From assembly GCF_033723955.1 (NCBI RefSeq), contig NZ_CP137555.1, positions 3,030,001-3,094,000 on the forward strand: DNA of 64,000 bases. Direction: 5' to 3'. The stretch's first letter is position 1. Each line of letters begins with the position of its first letter. The stretch comes from Microbulbifer pacificus. GTDB lineage: Bacteria; Pseudomonadota; Gammaproteobacteria; Pseudomonadales; Cellvibrionaceae. A model generated the notes under the pieces. It saw nothing but the letters and a program-made list of their open reading frames with translations, had not been told where the DNA came from and did no database searches. Shown here in pieces: positions 38,093 through 47,003 of this stretch. The translations under genes were made by a program, and so were the position numbers.

Positions 38093-40621
38093 CTAGGCCG
38101 GCTCTGCAATCTTGACGATTTCCTCGCGGGTAGCAGGGCGACGCTGCTCGCGCTCTTCCACGAACACGATCTTCTCGTCCTTCACATCGGTGTTCACAAA
38201 CTGGCGGAAGCGCTTCAGCATTTCGGGATCGTTGATCGCCGTCTTCCACTCACACTGGTACGTGCCCACCACATTGCCCATCTGGCGCTCAAGCTCCTCG
38301 GCAAGCCCCAGCTTGTCCTCGATCACCACCTCGCGCAGGTAATCCAGGCCGCCCTCCAGGTTCTCCAGCCACACCGACGTCCGCTGCAACTTGTCCGCCG
38401 TGCGCACATAAAACATCAGAATCCGGTCGATATATTTGATCAACGTGACATCATCCAGATCCGTCGCAAACAGATCCGCATGGCGCGGGCGCATACCGCC
38501 GTTACCGCACACATACAGGTTCCACCCTTTTTCCGTGGCGATCACACCGATGTCTTTACTCTGGGCTTCCGCGCATTCACGGGTGCAACCGGAAACCGCC
38601 ATCTTGATTTTGTGCGGCGAACGCAGGCCCTTGTAGCGATTTTCAACCGCCAGTGCCATGCCCACACTGTCCTGCACCCCGAAGCGACACCAGGTACTGC
38701 CCACACAGGACTTCACCGTACGCAGTGACTTGCCATACGCATGACCGGTTTCGAAACCTGCATCAGTCAGCTCGCGCCAGATCTCCGGCAACTCTTCCAG
38801 GCGCGCGCCGAATAGATCGATACGCTGGCCGCCGGTAATCTTGGTGTACAGGTCGTATTTTTTCGCCACCTGGCCAAGCACAATCAGCTTGTCCGGCGTG
38901 ATCTCGCCACCGGCAATACGCGGAACCACGGAGTAGGTACCGTTCTTCTGCATGTTTGCCATAAACGTATCGTTGGTGTCCTGCAGGCCGACGTGGGGTT
39001 TCTTGTGGATATGTTCATTCCACAGCGAGGCAAAAATGGAGGCAGCGGTGGGCTTGCAGATTTCACAACCCTTGCCGCGGCCGTGCTTGTGCAGCAGCGT
39101 GTCAAAGGTTTTGATTTCCTCCACCTGCACCATGTGGAAAATTTCCTGGCGGGTATAGGGGAAGTGCGGGCACAGATCGTTGTTGACCTCCACACCCAGT
39201 GCCGCGAGCTCGGTATCCACCACATTTTTCAGCAGCGCCGAACAGCCGCCGCAACCGGTGGATGCCTTGGTCGCATCTTTAACATCGGCCAGAGAGCAGC
39301 AACCGCCCTGTACCGCGCCGACGATATCTCCCTTGCTCACGTTGTGGCAGGAACAGATGGTGGCGGTGTCCGGCAGTGCGCCGGCGCCGAGCGTCGGCTT
39401 GGCGCCGTCCAGTGCCGGCAGGATCAATTGTTCCGGGTGATCCGGCAGATCCATATCGTTCAGGTGGTATTGCAGCAGGGTGTCGTAATCATCGGTGTCA
39501 CCGACCAGTACCGCGCCGCGCAGTTTCTTACCCGCGCGGTCGGTGATCATGCGCTTGTACACACCGGTCTGCTCGTCCACGAAGGTAATCGCCGCGGAAC
39601 CTTCGGCGCGGCCATGAGCGTCGCCGATGGAGCCAACATCCACACCCAGCAGTTTCAGTTTGGTGCTCATGTCGGCGCCGTTGAACTCGGCAGCATCACC
39701 GCACAGCAGGGACACCGTGGTGCGCGCCATGGAATAGCCCGGCGCCACCAGACCGAAAATGCGATTGTCGAACAGCGCGCACTCGCCGATGGCAAAAATA
39801 TTCTTGTCGGAGGTGCGGCAGTGGTTGTCGACCACGATACCGCCGCGCTCGCCGAGTGTGATACCGGCGGAGCGGGCCAGGTTGTCTTCCGGACGGATAC
39901 CGGCGGAGAACACGATCAGGTCGGCGACGAGTTCCTTGTCCCCCTTAAACTGCATACGCAGGCGACCGCCGTCCACTTCCTCGATGAGTTCGGTGGCGGT
40001 GCTGGTGTGCACGGTAACCCCCAGCTCCTCGATTTTTTCCCGCAGCAGTTTCGAGCCACCTTCGTCCAGCTGTACCGACATCAGGCCGGGGGCAAATTCC
40101 ACCACATGCGCTTCCAGGCCCAGCTGTTTCAGCGCATTGGCCGCTTCGAGGCCCAGAAGGCCGCCGCCCACCACCACGCCGATCTTGCCGTGCCTGGCCG
40201 CGGCCTGGATTTTGTCGAGGTCCTCCAGTGTGCGGTAAACGAAGCACTTCTCGTGCTGGTGACCGGGGATCGGCGGTACAAAAGGATAGGAACCGGTGGC
40301 CAGTACCAGGTGATCGTAGGCTTCTGCAGCGCCGCTGGCGGAGGTGACGATTTTCGCTTCGCGATCGATGCTGACCGCGGCATCGTTCAATCGCAGGTCA
40401 TAGCCCCACTCGCGATACTGTTCCACCTTGCCCATGGCGAGGTCGTCCGCACTGCGGCCAGCAAAATATTCGGATAGGTGGACCCGGTCGTAGGCGGGGC
40501 GCGGTTCGGCGCAGAATACCAGCACATCGAACATTGCCCGTTCGGGGCGATTCGCCAGTTGTTCAAGGAAGTGGTGGCCCACCATGCCGTTGCCGATGAC
40601 GACGATTTTTTGCTTAACCAT
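38093..40621 (-). CDS. nirB: Nitrite reductase [NAD(P)H] large subunit
   Basis: This siroheme enzyme reduces nitrite to ammonium in the cytoplasm. Domains in order are an FAD/NAD(P) oxidoreductase ('VIGNGMVGHHFLEQL', 'VVGGGLLGLEAANALKQLG', 'IFAIGECALF') and a BFD-like [2Fe-2S] site ('CSCHNVSKGDIVGAVQGG', 'CGGCSALLKNV'). A ferredoxin-like half follows, then the siroheme/[4Fe-4S] motif 'CVGSTWCRFG' with 'SGCTRECAEAQSKD'. At 842 residues it matches E. coli NirB (847). It has its own sigma-54-like motif upstream and leads nirB-nirD-nasA. The nirB-nirD gap carries the 112-bp repeat. Confidence 0.96.
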   Translation of the reverse strand: MVKQKIVVIGNGMVGHHFLEQLANRPERAMFDVLVFCAEPRPAYDRVHLSEYFAGRSADDLAMGKVEQYREWGYDLRLNDAAVSIDREAKIVTSASGAAEAYDHLVLATGSYPFVPPIPGHQHEKCFVYRTLEDLDKIQAAARHGKIGVVVGGGLLGLEAANALKQLGLEAHVVEFAPGLMSVQLDEGGSKLLREKIEELGVTVHTSTATELIEEVDGGRLRMQFKGDKELVADLIVFSAGIRPEDNLARSAGITLGERGGIVVDNHCRTSDKNIFAIGECALFDNRIFGLVAPGYSMARTTVSLLCGDAAEFNGADMSTKLKLLGVDVGSIGDAHGRAEGSAAITFVDEQTGVYKRMITDRAGKKLRGAVLVGDTDDYDTLLQYHLNDMDLPDHPEQLILPALDGAKPTLGAGALPDTATICSCHNVSKGDIVGAVQGGCCSLADVKDATKASTGCGGCSALLKNVVDTELAALGVEVNNDLCPHFPYTRQEIFHMVQVEEIKTFDTLLHKHGRGKGCEICKPTAASIFASLWNEHIHKKPHVGLQDTNDTFMANMQKNGTYSVVPRIAGGEITPDKLIVLGQVAKKYDLYTKITGGQRIDLFGARLEELPEIWRELTDAGFETGHAYGKSLRTVKSCVGSTWCRFGVQDSVGMALAVENRYKGLRSPHKIKMAVSGCTRECAEAQSKDIGVIATEKGWNLYVCGNGGMRPRHADLFATDLDDVTLIKYIDRILMFYVRTADKLQRTSVWLENLEGGLDYLREVVIEDKLGLAEELERQMGNVVGTYQCEWKTAINDPEMLKRFRQFVNTDVKDEKIVFVEEREQRRPATREEIVKIAEPA

Positions 40622-40785
40622 AATCTCTGCCGTTGTTACCCGCTGTGGGTACCTGAGCGCTTCGGCAGAAGGGGGCAGAAGGGGAGGGGACTTGGGTGGA
40701 GTCAGGTCACACGGCTGCCTCTCTTCTGTCGAAGAGCGTCAGGCGCCGTTGCCTTGCTGAAAAGTTTCGGATCGTGGCTAAAGAC

Positions 40786-40802
40786 ATTCAATCTCCATGC
40801 CA
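40786..40802 (-). promoter_or_regulatory. Sigma-54-like promoter of nirB
   Basis: On the minus strand TGGCATGGAGATTGAAT matches the RpoN pattern TGGCAC-N5-TTGCA, with spacing correct and -12 GA in place of GC. It is identical at 14 of 17 positions to the motif upstream of narK. It would start transcription near 40776, giving a leader of about 155 bases before nirB. The leader contains a CTCTTC/GAAGAG hairpin. Confidence 0.55.
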
Positions 40803-40920
40803 AATTTCCAATGCGTCCCGGTGGGCGGCAACACCGCAGGATTTATAGGATCGATGACGATCTTATATTTTGGGGCTGCGATAACTTGGTGCGCTGCATG
40901 AAATTTCGCCCCAAAGTGAT

Positions 40921-42642
40921 TCACATGAAGTAAAGCAAGTGTGAGAGGATCGCCAGTGCCGCCACTGTCTGCCAGAACAGCAACGGGTTGCGTTCCAGGA
41001 GGGGGGGCCTTTCCGCGCTGGTGAATCGAGAGTTGGGGATGCTGAGATCGTGCACAAATTCCGACAGCGCGGGATAGCGACTTTTCGGGTCCGGTGCGCA
41101 GGCCCTGCGCAGGGCGCCGTCGATCCAAAACGGAATGTCATCCCGGTACTGACGCGCGCTGATATAGCGCAAGGCGGCGTAATTTTTCAGCTGGTAATGG
41201 CTGCTGCCAAAGCGCTCTTTATAGGGGTAGTGACCGGTCAGCATTTCGTAGGCGATGACCCCGAGAGAGAAAATGTCCGAACGGTGGCTCGCGCCGTCGC
41301 CGACAAAATATTCCGGAGCGCAGTAATTCTTACTGCCCGGTGGTGCACTGTCCTGATAGCGCAGCAGTTCCTGCAGTCCCGCGGCATTGGCGCCACCTAG
41401 GTCGATCAGCTTCAGGCGCCCGCTGGAATCTACCATGATGTTCTCGGGTTTCAGATCCCCGTGCACGATTTCCAGCCGCTGCAGACGGCGCAGCGCGCTC
41501 ACCAGTTGCGCCACCAAGTTGCGCACCTGATCCAGCGGTGGCTCCGGGTTCAGCTGCATCCACTGGCGCAGGTTCTGTCCGTCTACATATTCCATTACGT
41601 GGTAGAGAAATCTGCGCTCCTTCTTCGGTGGGAATACCTTGACAATGGCCGGGTGATCCACGCGTCGTCCGGTCCACTCCTCGGCGATAAAACGCTCGAT
41701 ATAGACCGGGTCATCGATGAAGTTTTCGGATGGTGCTTTCAATACGCACAGTGCACCGGAGTCGAGATCCCGCACCAGATACAGATAGCTGCGACTGCTC
41801 GCGTGCAGTTCCTGCAGCACCTCGTAACCGTCGATTTTATTGCCCGGCTGCATTGATGGTGGGAAGGGCAGCTGGCTCGTCGCCAGCATCAGATCATCGG
41901 CCTCAGGGGAATCCAGCAGATTGACCCGGCACAGCGCCAGGCTCAGGTTGTCCTTGCTGCCGTTATCCAGTGCCGCCGCGATCAGCGGCTGTGCTGCGCT
42001 CAGCTGATGGGTTTGCAGTAATCCTGCAAACTGCGCTGACGGCAAAAAATCGTGGATACCATCGGTGGTTATGCAGAACAGGTCACCGGCCTCCAGCGGC
42101 TCCTGCCGGTAATCCACTTCAATATACGCATCCATCCCCAGCGCGCGGCTGAGGAAAGTCCGCTCCGGGCCAAGGGTGCGGCTGTGATCCCGGGTCAGGC
42201 ACTCGAGATTGCCATTGCGCAGGCGGTAAATTCGCGAGTCCCCGATATGAATCAGGTGTGCGGTTGATCCCTTAAATACCACTGCGGAAAACGTCGTCAG
42301 CCAACCCCGCTGCACCTCATCGGCACCGCCACTCTGGCGATACAGCCAGCTGTTCAGCGCGTGCAGCACCCGCGCCGCCGCCTGCTTCACCGACCAGGAG
42401 TCCGGCGTGCTGTAATAGTCGGAAATAAACCCGCTCACCGCCGCCCGCGCCGCAGCACCCCCGGCCTCTGCACTGCCGACTCCGTCGGCAATCGCCGCCA
42501 GCGATCCGCGATAGCGGAGCTCGCTGCCACTGGCCCGATATATCGCCACTGCATCGTCGTTGTACGCGCGCTGCCCGCCTTCGGTGGCGGTGGCGAACGC
42601 CACTCTCTCCGTATCGGGCAGAGAATTGCAGGGATCAGCCAT
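40921..42642 (-). CDS. PP2C phosphatase - Ser/Thr protein kinase fusion with C-terminal membrane anchor
   Basis: The protein has about 573 residues. The N-terminal half (about 1-235) is a PP2C phosphatase with metal ligands in 'GGQRAYNDDA', 'AIADGVGSAEAGG', 'IGDSRIYRLRNG', 'TTDGIHDF' and 'DNLSLAL'. The C-terminal half (about 255-525) is a Hanks-type kinase: the VAIK-like Lys in 'LCVLKAPSEN', catalytic loop 'VHGDLKPENIM' (HGD, not HRD), 'LIDLGGAN' in place of DFG, and 'YCAPEYF'. One hydrophobic helix ends the protein. It lies 33 bases after narK. The kinase-phosphatase-nitrate transporter link recurs in proteobacteria, but targets are unknown. A TTG at 42666 is an alternative start. Confidence 0.9.
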   Translation of the reverse strand: MADPCNSLPDTERVAFATATEGGQRAYNDDAVAIYRASGSELRYRGSLAAIADGVGSAEAGGAAARAAVSGFISDYYSTPDSWSVKQAAARVLHALNSWLYRQSGGADEVQRGWLTTFSAVVFKGSTAHLIHIGDSRIYRLRNGNLECLTRDHSRTLGPERTFLSRALGMDAYIEVDYRQEPLEAGDLFCITTDGIHDFLPSAQFAGLLQTHQLSAAQPLIAAALDNGSKDNLSLALCRVNLLDSPEADDLMLATSQLPFPPSMQPGNKIDGYEVLQELHASSRSYLYLVRDLDSGALCVLKAPSENFIDDPVYIERFIAEEWTGRRVDHPAIVKVFPPKKERRFLYHVMEYVDGQNLRQWMQLNPEPPLDQVRNLVAQLVSALRRLQRLEIVHGDLKPENIMVDSSGRLKLIDLGGANAAGLQELLRYQDSAPPGSKNYCAPEYFVGDGASHRSDIFSLGVIAYEMLTGHYPYKERFGSSHYQLKNYAALRYISARQYRDDIPFWIDGALRRACAPDPKSRYPALSEFVHDLSIPNSRFTSAERPPLLERNPLLFWQTVAALAILSHLLYFM

Positions 42643-42675
42643 GAGCGGTTCGCAGAGTTGGTTCAAACTGTTTTC

Positions 42676-44142
42676 TCAGGCTACGTCGATCAGGGACACA
42701 CTGCCATCCGGCATGACTTCCGCCATCTGGCCTTCCGGCTCTTCCAGGAACAGCAAGGTGACAAAGCCCAGCACGGCAGTTCCCGCGATCACCAGGAAAA
42801 ACGTCTGGTAGGAAACCATGCTGAGTACCGTCAGGTAAAACACCGCGCCCACATTCCCGTAAGCCCCGGTCATACCCGCAATCTGCCCGGTCAGCCGGCG
42901 CTTGATGAGTGGCACTACGGCAAACACGGCACCCTCACCGGACTGCACGAAGAAAGAACACGCCATGGCTGTGGCCACCGCCAGATACAGCGGCCACTCG
43001 GCATTGATCATACTCATCGCCAGATATCCCAGTGCCAGCCCCGCGGTCAAAATCAGCAGTGTGCTTTTGCGACCGAAGCGATCACTGATCAGCCCGCCGG
43101 CCGGACGCGACATCAGGTTCATAAACGCATAGGCCGACGCCAGCAGGCCGGCTTTTACCGGATCGAGGGTAAACGTCTCCGAGAAAAACAGCGGCAACAT
43201 GGAAACCACTGCCAGCTCCGACCCGAAGGTGGCGAAGTACAGGATATTCAGCACCGCCACCTGCTTGAAGCGATAGCGGTGAATCGGTTCCGGCAGTTTG
43301 ACGAAAATTTCCCGATTGATGTCGTAACTCTTCTTCGCGTGGAGTACGTACAGCACGGCAAGCGAAACATAGATGGCAACAACGACTGGTTGTGACAGCA
43401 TGCCGATGCCGGACGGTGAAAGTTTCCACGCCAGCAGTGCCAGCGCCGCGTACATCGGCACTTTCATGATCAGCAACAGTACGAAATCCGATGGGCTGGA
43501 AACCTCCATGCCGCCAATTTTTTTCGGCTTGAAATAGGTGCCGCCCTTGGGAGTGTCGGTTACCGAGCGGTAGTAGATCACGCTGTATACCAGTGCAATG
43601 GCACCGGTAATGCCGATGGCGTAGCGCCATCCGTCGACACCGCCGACCAGCAGCGCAATGATGGGCAGCGTCATCGCCGCCGCGGCCGAGCCGAAATTAC
43701 CCCAGCCTCCGTAGATTCCCTCGGCGGTACCCAATTGATTGGCCGGGAACCACTCGGACACCATACGGATGCCGACCACAAAGCCGGCACCGATAAATCC
43801 CAGCAGAAAGCGACCAATCGCCGCCTGGGTAAAGTTGTCCGCCAGCGCAAAGATAAAACAGGGAATACTGCCAACGGCCAAGAGCAGCGAATAGGTGAGA
43901 CGAGGACCGTATTTGTCCGTCAGCATGCCGATGATCACCCGTGCCGGAATGGTCAGCGCCACATTCAGGATCAGCAGGGTTTTCACTTGCTCGGACGTCA
44001 GTGACAGACTGTCGGCAATCGCCATCAGCAGGGGGGCGTGGTTGAACCAGGCAAAGAAGGTGATAAAAAACGCGATCCAGGTCAGGTGTAAAACCCGGAT
44101 TTTGCCCGTGAAGGACAATAGATTCAGCGAATCATTGGACAT
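42676..44142 (-). CDS. narK: Nitrate/nitrite MFS transporter (NarK/NasA-type)
   Basis: The 488-residue inner-membrane protein of about twelve helices imports nitrate (and probably exchanges nitrite). Nitrate-transporter features include the N-terminal '[20 protein letters not shown]', '[19 protein letters not shown]' and the first nitrate signature near '[16 protein letters not shown]'. The second half has '[20 protein letters not shown]'. The ATG at 44142 follows AGGGAAAACC; the open frame further upstream runs through the leader terminator and is not coding. It is the first structural gene behind the regulated leader at 44143-44391. Confidence 0.93.
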   Translation of the reverse strand: MSNDSLNLLSFTGKIRVLHLTWIAFFITFFAWFNHAPLLMAIADSLSLTSEQVKTLLILNVALTIPARVIIGMLTDKYGPRLTYSLLLAVGSIPCFIFALADNFTQAAIGRFLLGFIGAGFVVGIRMVSEWFPANQLGTAEGIYGGWGNFGSAAAAMTLPIIALLVGGVDGWRYAIGITGAIALVYSVIYYRSVTDTPKGGTYFKPKKIGGMEVSSPSDFVLLLIMKVPMYAALALLAWKLSPSGIGMLSQPVVVAIYVSLAVLYVLHAKKSYDINREIFVKLPEPIHRYRFKQVAVLNILYFATFGSELAVVSMLPLFFSETFTLDPVKAGLLASAYAFMNLMSRPAGGLISDRFGRKSTLLILTAGLALGYLAMSMINAEWPLYLAVATAMACSFFVQSGEGAVFAVVPLIKRRLTGQIAGMTGAYGNVGAVFYLTVLSMVSYQTFFLVIAGTAVLGFVTLLFLEEPEGQMAEVMPDGSVSLIDVA

Positions 44143-44199
44143 GGTTTTCCCTGCTTGTGGTTGAGGTCGGCAATTTCTCTGCACATTTCCTACGGGCAT

Positions 44200-44242
44200 A
44201 AAAAAAGTCCACAGGCACAGCCTGGGCTGTACCGGTGGACTT
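44200..44242 (-). terminator. Leader terminator (attenuator) upstream of narK
   Basis: In the transcript AAGTCCAC...GTGGACTT pairs (8 bp), with an inner CAGCC/GGCTG stem, and continues into TTTTTTT. It stands before, not after, a gene, so it should stop transcription unless relieved. NasT-type ANTAR regulators relieve exactly such nas/narK leader terminators, and nasT is encoded nearby. No-nitrate default termination is inferred. Confidence 0.75.
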
Positions 44243-44322
44243 CGATGTCCGCATATTCGGTTTTTCTTCGCCGGAATTTTTATTTCAGGTGGCCTGTGGC
44301 CCTTCCCTTTATGCCCCGACGG

Positions 44323-44365
44323 CGAGTCCACGCTATTTCTGTTGCACAGAAACTCACCGGACTCG
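44323..44365 (-). ncRNA. Stem-loop in the narK leader RNA, candidate NasT target
   Basis: A 7-bp outer stem (CGAGTCC / GGACTCG, 44323-44329 and 44359-44365) encloses a perfect 7-bp hairpin TTTCTGT / ACAGAAA (44336-44342 and 44346-44352). The predicted sigma-54 start falls at about 44365, so the RNA would begin with this fold. ANTAR proteins bind tandem hairpins in leaders; I could not confirm the canonical hexaloops here. Confidence 0.4.
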
Positions 44366-44374
44366 GGATGGAAT

Positions 44375-44391
44375 ATTCAATTTCTGTGCCA
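44375..44391 (-). promoter_or_regulatory. Sigma-54-like promoter of narK
   Basis: On the minus strand TGGCACAGAAATTGAAT fits TGGCAC-N5-TTGCA with exact spacing, but with -12 GA rather than GC. The same motif in near-identical form precedes nirB. RpoN control would couple nitrate assimilation to nitrogen limitation, as in Klebsiella and Pseudomonas. Confidence 0.6.
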
Positions 44392-44623
44392 CATCTGGGC
44401 AAAGTGAAAATCTGGTGCGGGAACATGAGGTGTTTTGGGGCGTTTAGAGAAACTAAGACGTCGCTGCCGCATGCACCGGAACACGGGAGAGTATGCGGAG
44501 CGCGCAAGTGCGCCCCGTTTTGGGTTGTTTAGCGCAGCGGGCACAGGATTTTGCACTGGCATAGGGCGCTTGCTTAAGTTGGCGATCGACAGTCCGGCAT
44601 TGTCGTCAGGTTTCCCTGGCCTG

Positions 44624-45676
44624 TTACAACTGGCTGTGGCGGATAAAGTCCAGGGTCTGCTGGTAGAGATCGGAGCGGAATACTTCCGCGGTATCGGCAT
44701 CGACAGGGGCGATTTCGTTGCACAGGGCCAGCAGTTCGCGGGCTTTCTTTTCCGTGGGGCGACCGTGGTCTGTCTGCGGATGTGCGAACAGGTGCCAGCC
44801 TGGGTTTTTGCGCGGCGCCTCCCCGAAGTGGACAAGCAGCTCGTCGCTCAAGGACGCGGCGATGGCCGCTTCCGGCAGGTCGAGGTATTCCGGGCGCGCG
44901 AGAATGCCCACGGCATCCCGGCGCTGGTCGCGATCACACAGCCAGCCACACGCGTCCAGCAGCGCCGCGCGCAGCGCCAGGTGGGTGGCGGGGTTGGCCT
45001 CGTGCCAGCTGCGCGTCACCGCCAGCACTTTTTCCGGCATCGCCGGCATCAGGCTATTGCTGGTTGCGGCAATGACGCCGATACCTTCCTGTACGGCCAG
45101 GGTGTTCCAGGGCTCACCGACACAATAGCCGTCGATATCGCCGCGGCGCAGGTGCTCCACCATCTGCTCTGGCGGCAGTACCACAATACGCACATCCGCA
45201 TCGGGATTGATGCCGGCACTGGACAGCCAGTGGCGCAGTTGCAGGGTGTGGCTGGCAAAGGGGTAGACACTGGCAAAGATCAGCGGTTTGTCGCCGCCAG
45301 CGCGGCTGCTGATATATGCCTTGAGGGCGGCGCCCGCGTCGCCTTTGCTCGGGTCGAGTTTGTCGTACAGTGTCCGCGACAGGGTGATGGCGTTGCCATT
45401 GCAGCTGAGAATCAGGCCGCTCAACAGTTGCTCATCACACTGGGGCAGGGTCTGTTTCAGGGTCAGAGGCATGGGCGCGAGAATGGACGCAGCATCGGCA
45501 GCGCCACCGATCAGTTTGTCGCGCAGGGTGGCCCAGGAGGTTTCCCGCTGCAGTTCCACCTTTAGCCCATGGCGCTCGAACAGGCCCAGCTCGCGCGCAA
45601 TGATCAGCGGCGCGCTGTCGGTCAGGCGCAGGTAGAGAAGCTTCAAATTGGGTTTTTCGACTTGCAGGCTGCTCAC
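44624..45676 (-). CDS. nasS: Nitrate/nitrite sensor NasS (NrtA/CmpA-like binding protein)
   Basis: The 350-residue protein is related to nitrate-binding NrtA but has no signal peptide, so it is cytoplasmic as known for NasS. Family features include 'LRLTDSAPLIIARELGLFERHGLKVELQRE', 'WATLRDKLIGGAADAASILAPMPL', 'YPFASHTLQLRHWL' and 'GDIDGYCVGEPWN'. NasS holds NasT inactive until nitrate or nitrite binds. It begins with GTG and lies 73 bases after nasT. The two act on the narK leader, which starts on the other side of nasS. Confidence 0.92.
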   Translation of the reverse strand: MSSLQVEKPNLKLLYLRLTDSAPLIIARELGLFERHGLKVELQRETSWATLRDKLIGGAADAASILAPMPLTLKQTLPQCDEQLLSGLILSCNGNAITLSRTLYDKLDPSKGDAGAALKAYISSRAGGDKPLIFASVYPFASHTLQLRHWLSSAGINPDADVRIVVLPPEQMVEHLRRGDIDGYCVGEPWNTLAVQEGIGVIAATSNSLMPAMPEKVLAVTRSWHEANPATHLALRAALLDACGWLCDRDQRRDAVGILARPEYLDLPEAAIAASLSDELLVHFGEAPRKNPGWHLFAHPQTDHGRPTEKKARELLALCNEIAPVDADTAEVFRSDLYQQTLDFIRHSQL

Positions 45677-45749
45677 AGTTTTGCTCTCGAATTCTTTATA
45701 AATTTGCTCTGCGGCTAGTGTGCCGCCATGTTCGCGGATGCTTCGGTTG

Positions 45750-46337
45750 CTATTTCACCGGCGGCTGCAGGTGCGCGACGATCTGCTCCGCAACCTGGCG
45801 CATGGTGGAATTGCTGTTCATCGCCAGAGTGCGCAGGGTCTGGTGGGCAGCCTGTTCGCCGATGTTCTTGCGCGCCATCAACAGCCCCTTGGCGCGCTCG
45901 ATTACCTTGCGCTCGTCCAGCTGTTGCTGGGTGCGGGCCAGCGACTGGCGCAGATGCTGGTAACTGCGAAACTGGGCCATGGCGATCTCGATGGCAGGGG
46001 CCACCCGTTCGGCGGAGAGGCCATCCACCATATACGCGCTGACCCCGGCTTCCACCGCGCTACTGATGAACTCGGCACCGCCGCGCACGGAAAACATGGC
46101 TACCGGTGTGGGGTTGTGCTGGTTGATCACCGCGAGGCTCTCGAGAATGTCGCGGTCGGGGGATTCGATATCGATCAGGACGATGTCCGGGCGGTGCTTT
46201 TCCACCTGGAACAGCAGTCCCTCGGCGCTGGTGAGTCGCGCCAGCAGCTTGTAGCCGGCGGCAATGAGCTGCTCGGCCACCATGGCGGCGCGTTCTGACT
46301 GGTCATCGACCAGCAGGATACTGATGGGTGTCGTCAT
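45750..46337 (-). CDS. nasT: Response regulator with ANTAR RNA-binding domain NasT
   Basis: The 195-residue protein has a receiver domain ('ILLVDDQSERAAMVAEQL', with the phosphoacceptor-position Asp in 'PDIVLIDIESPDRD') and a C-terminal ANTAR domain. The ANTAR pattern is 'RTQQQLDERKVIERAKGLLMARKNIGEQAAHQTLRTLAMN', with the conserved Ala-x-x-x-L-x motif. It binds leader RNA and prevents intrinsic termination. With NasS next to it and a terminator before narK, the nitrate antitermination circuit is complete in this window. It starts 6 bases after the stop of a porin remnant. Confidence 0.93.
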   Translation of the reverse strand: MTTPISILLVDDQSERAAMVAEQLIAAGYKLLARLTSAEGLLFQVEKHRPDIVLIDIESPDRDILESLAVINQHNPTPVAMFSVRGGAEFISSAVEAGVSAYMVDGLSAERVAPAIEIAMAQFRSYQHLRQSLARTQQQLDERKVIERAKGLLMARKNIGEQAAHQTLRTLAMNSNSTMRQVAEQIVAHLQPPVK

Positions 46338-46343
46338 CGCTCA

Positions 46344-46732
46344 TCAAAACTTCAATTCAGACTGCAGCCAGAACTTGTCGGTATCACTGCTGTAATCGTT
46401 CGCAGCGTATTTGTCGTGCTTGGCCAGCAGGTTGATATTTTTTGTTATGGAGTAGGTCGCGACCATGTCCAGGTCGTTGCCGAAATCCAGGCTGCCGCGA
46501 TCGCTATAGAATTTAGGCACGTTCGCTGCAATCTTGATGCCAGAGACGACGACAGAGCCGCCAGCGTAATAGTCGCGAACCCCATCCACCCGCGTGGTCA
46601 GAAACCTGTCAGCAAACCCCTGGAATTTTTGCAACGTGGCCAACGGTGTCTGAAGTGCCCATACCCCGGTCCCCGGTCAGCCACTCGGTGCAGGCGAGGG
46701 CGGTGAACTTGTATTGCTGCAGCGGATTGCGC
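46344..46732 (-). pseudogene. Porin remnant (alginate-export/OprD-like C-terminus), frameshifted
   Basis: The intact part (46344-46643, about 99 codons from a TTG) ends in a beta-barrel terminus with final Phe ('DKFWLQSELKF'). It contains 'LATLQKFQGFADRF', typical of the last strands of alginate-export-type porins ('QTPLATLHKFNGWAD'). The frame can be extended upstream to read WALQTPLATLQKF but then meets a stop. The expected preceding residues (NPLQQYKF...TEWLTGDRG) continue in another frame. The upstream barrel, some 300 residues, is absent. This is what remains of a porin after a frameshift and 5' deletion. Confidence 0.6.
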
Positions 46733-47003
46733 GCAGGTGGTGCAGATTGCAGTCTGGGTGCACGTTTGTGGTGCTCGCGGGGTGTCGCTGGATTTGCTGT
46801 CTGGTTTGTTCCCAGAGAAATGTGTGCCGGTCGTGTGGCACTTCACAGGACCAGGGGCTATTAGTTTGTGGGCTCTGGGAAGAAATAAGTAGTAGCGACA
46901 GGAACTCGCAGCTGGGCGCTGGCAGTTTGAGTCCAGAGTGGGGCGATTACCTAAGAGCCTTTGCAACTGTGCGCCATGGCAGCGCCATAAATCCAGGAAC
47001 AAT

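Larger units (their letters stand above)
44143..44623. other. narK leader and promoter region
   Basis: About 480 bases without a gene. It holds the sigma-54-like motif (44375-44391), a two-layer stem-loop at the predicted transcript start (44323-44365), and an intrinsic terminator (44200-44242) about 60 bases before narK. The remaining part toward nasS (44392-44623) probably carries activator sites, but I find no convincing inverted NtrC box. Confidence 0.6.

Noticed and set aside
37949..38728. A 259-codon plus-strand frame starting in the nested repeat
   Set aside because: It reads through the palindrome and then the reverse of nirB; no start signals or protein family.
44143..44331. N-terminal extension of narK to a start at 44331
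   Set aside because: The extension would be translated through the leader terminator and lacks a ribosome binding site; the ATG at 44142 has both a site and the family N-terminus.
44392..44560. NtrC binding sites upstream of the narK sigma-54 motif
   Set aside because: GCACC-type half-sites occur (near 44415 and 44473), but I could not find a correctly spaced inverted pair.
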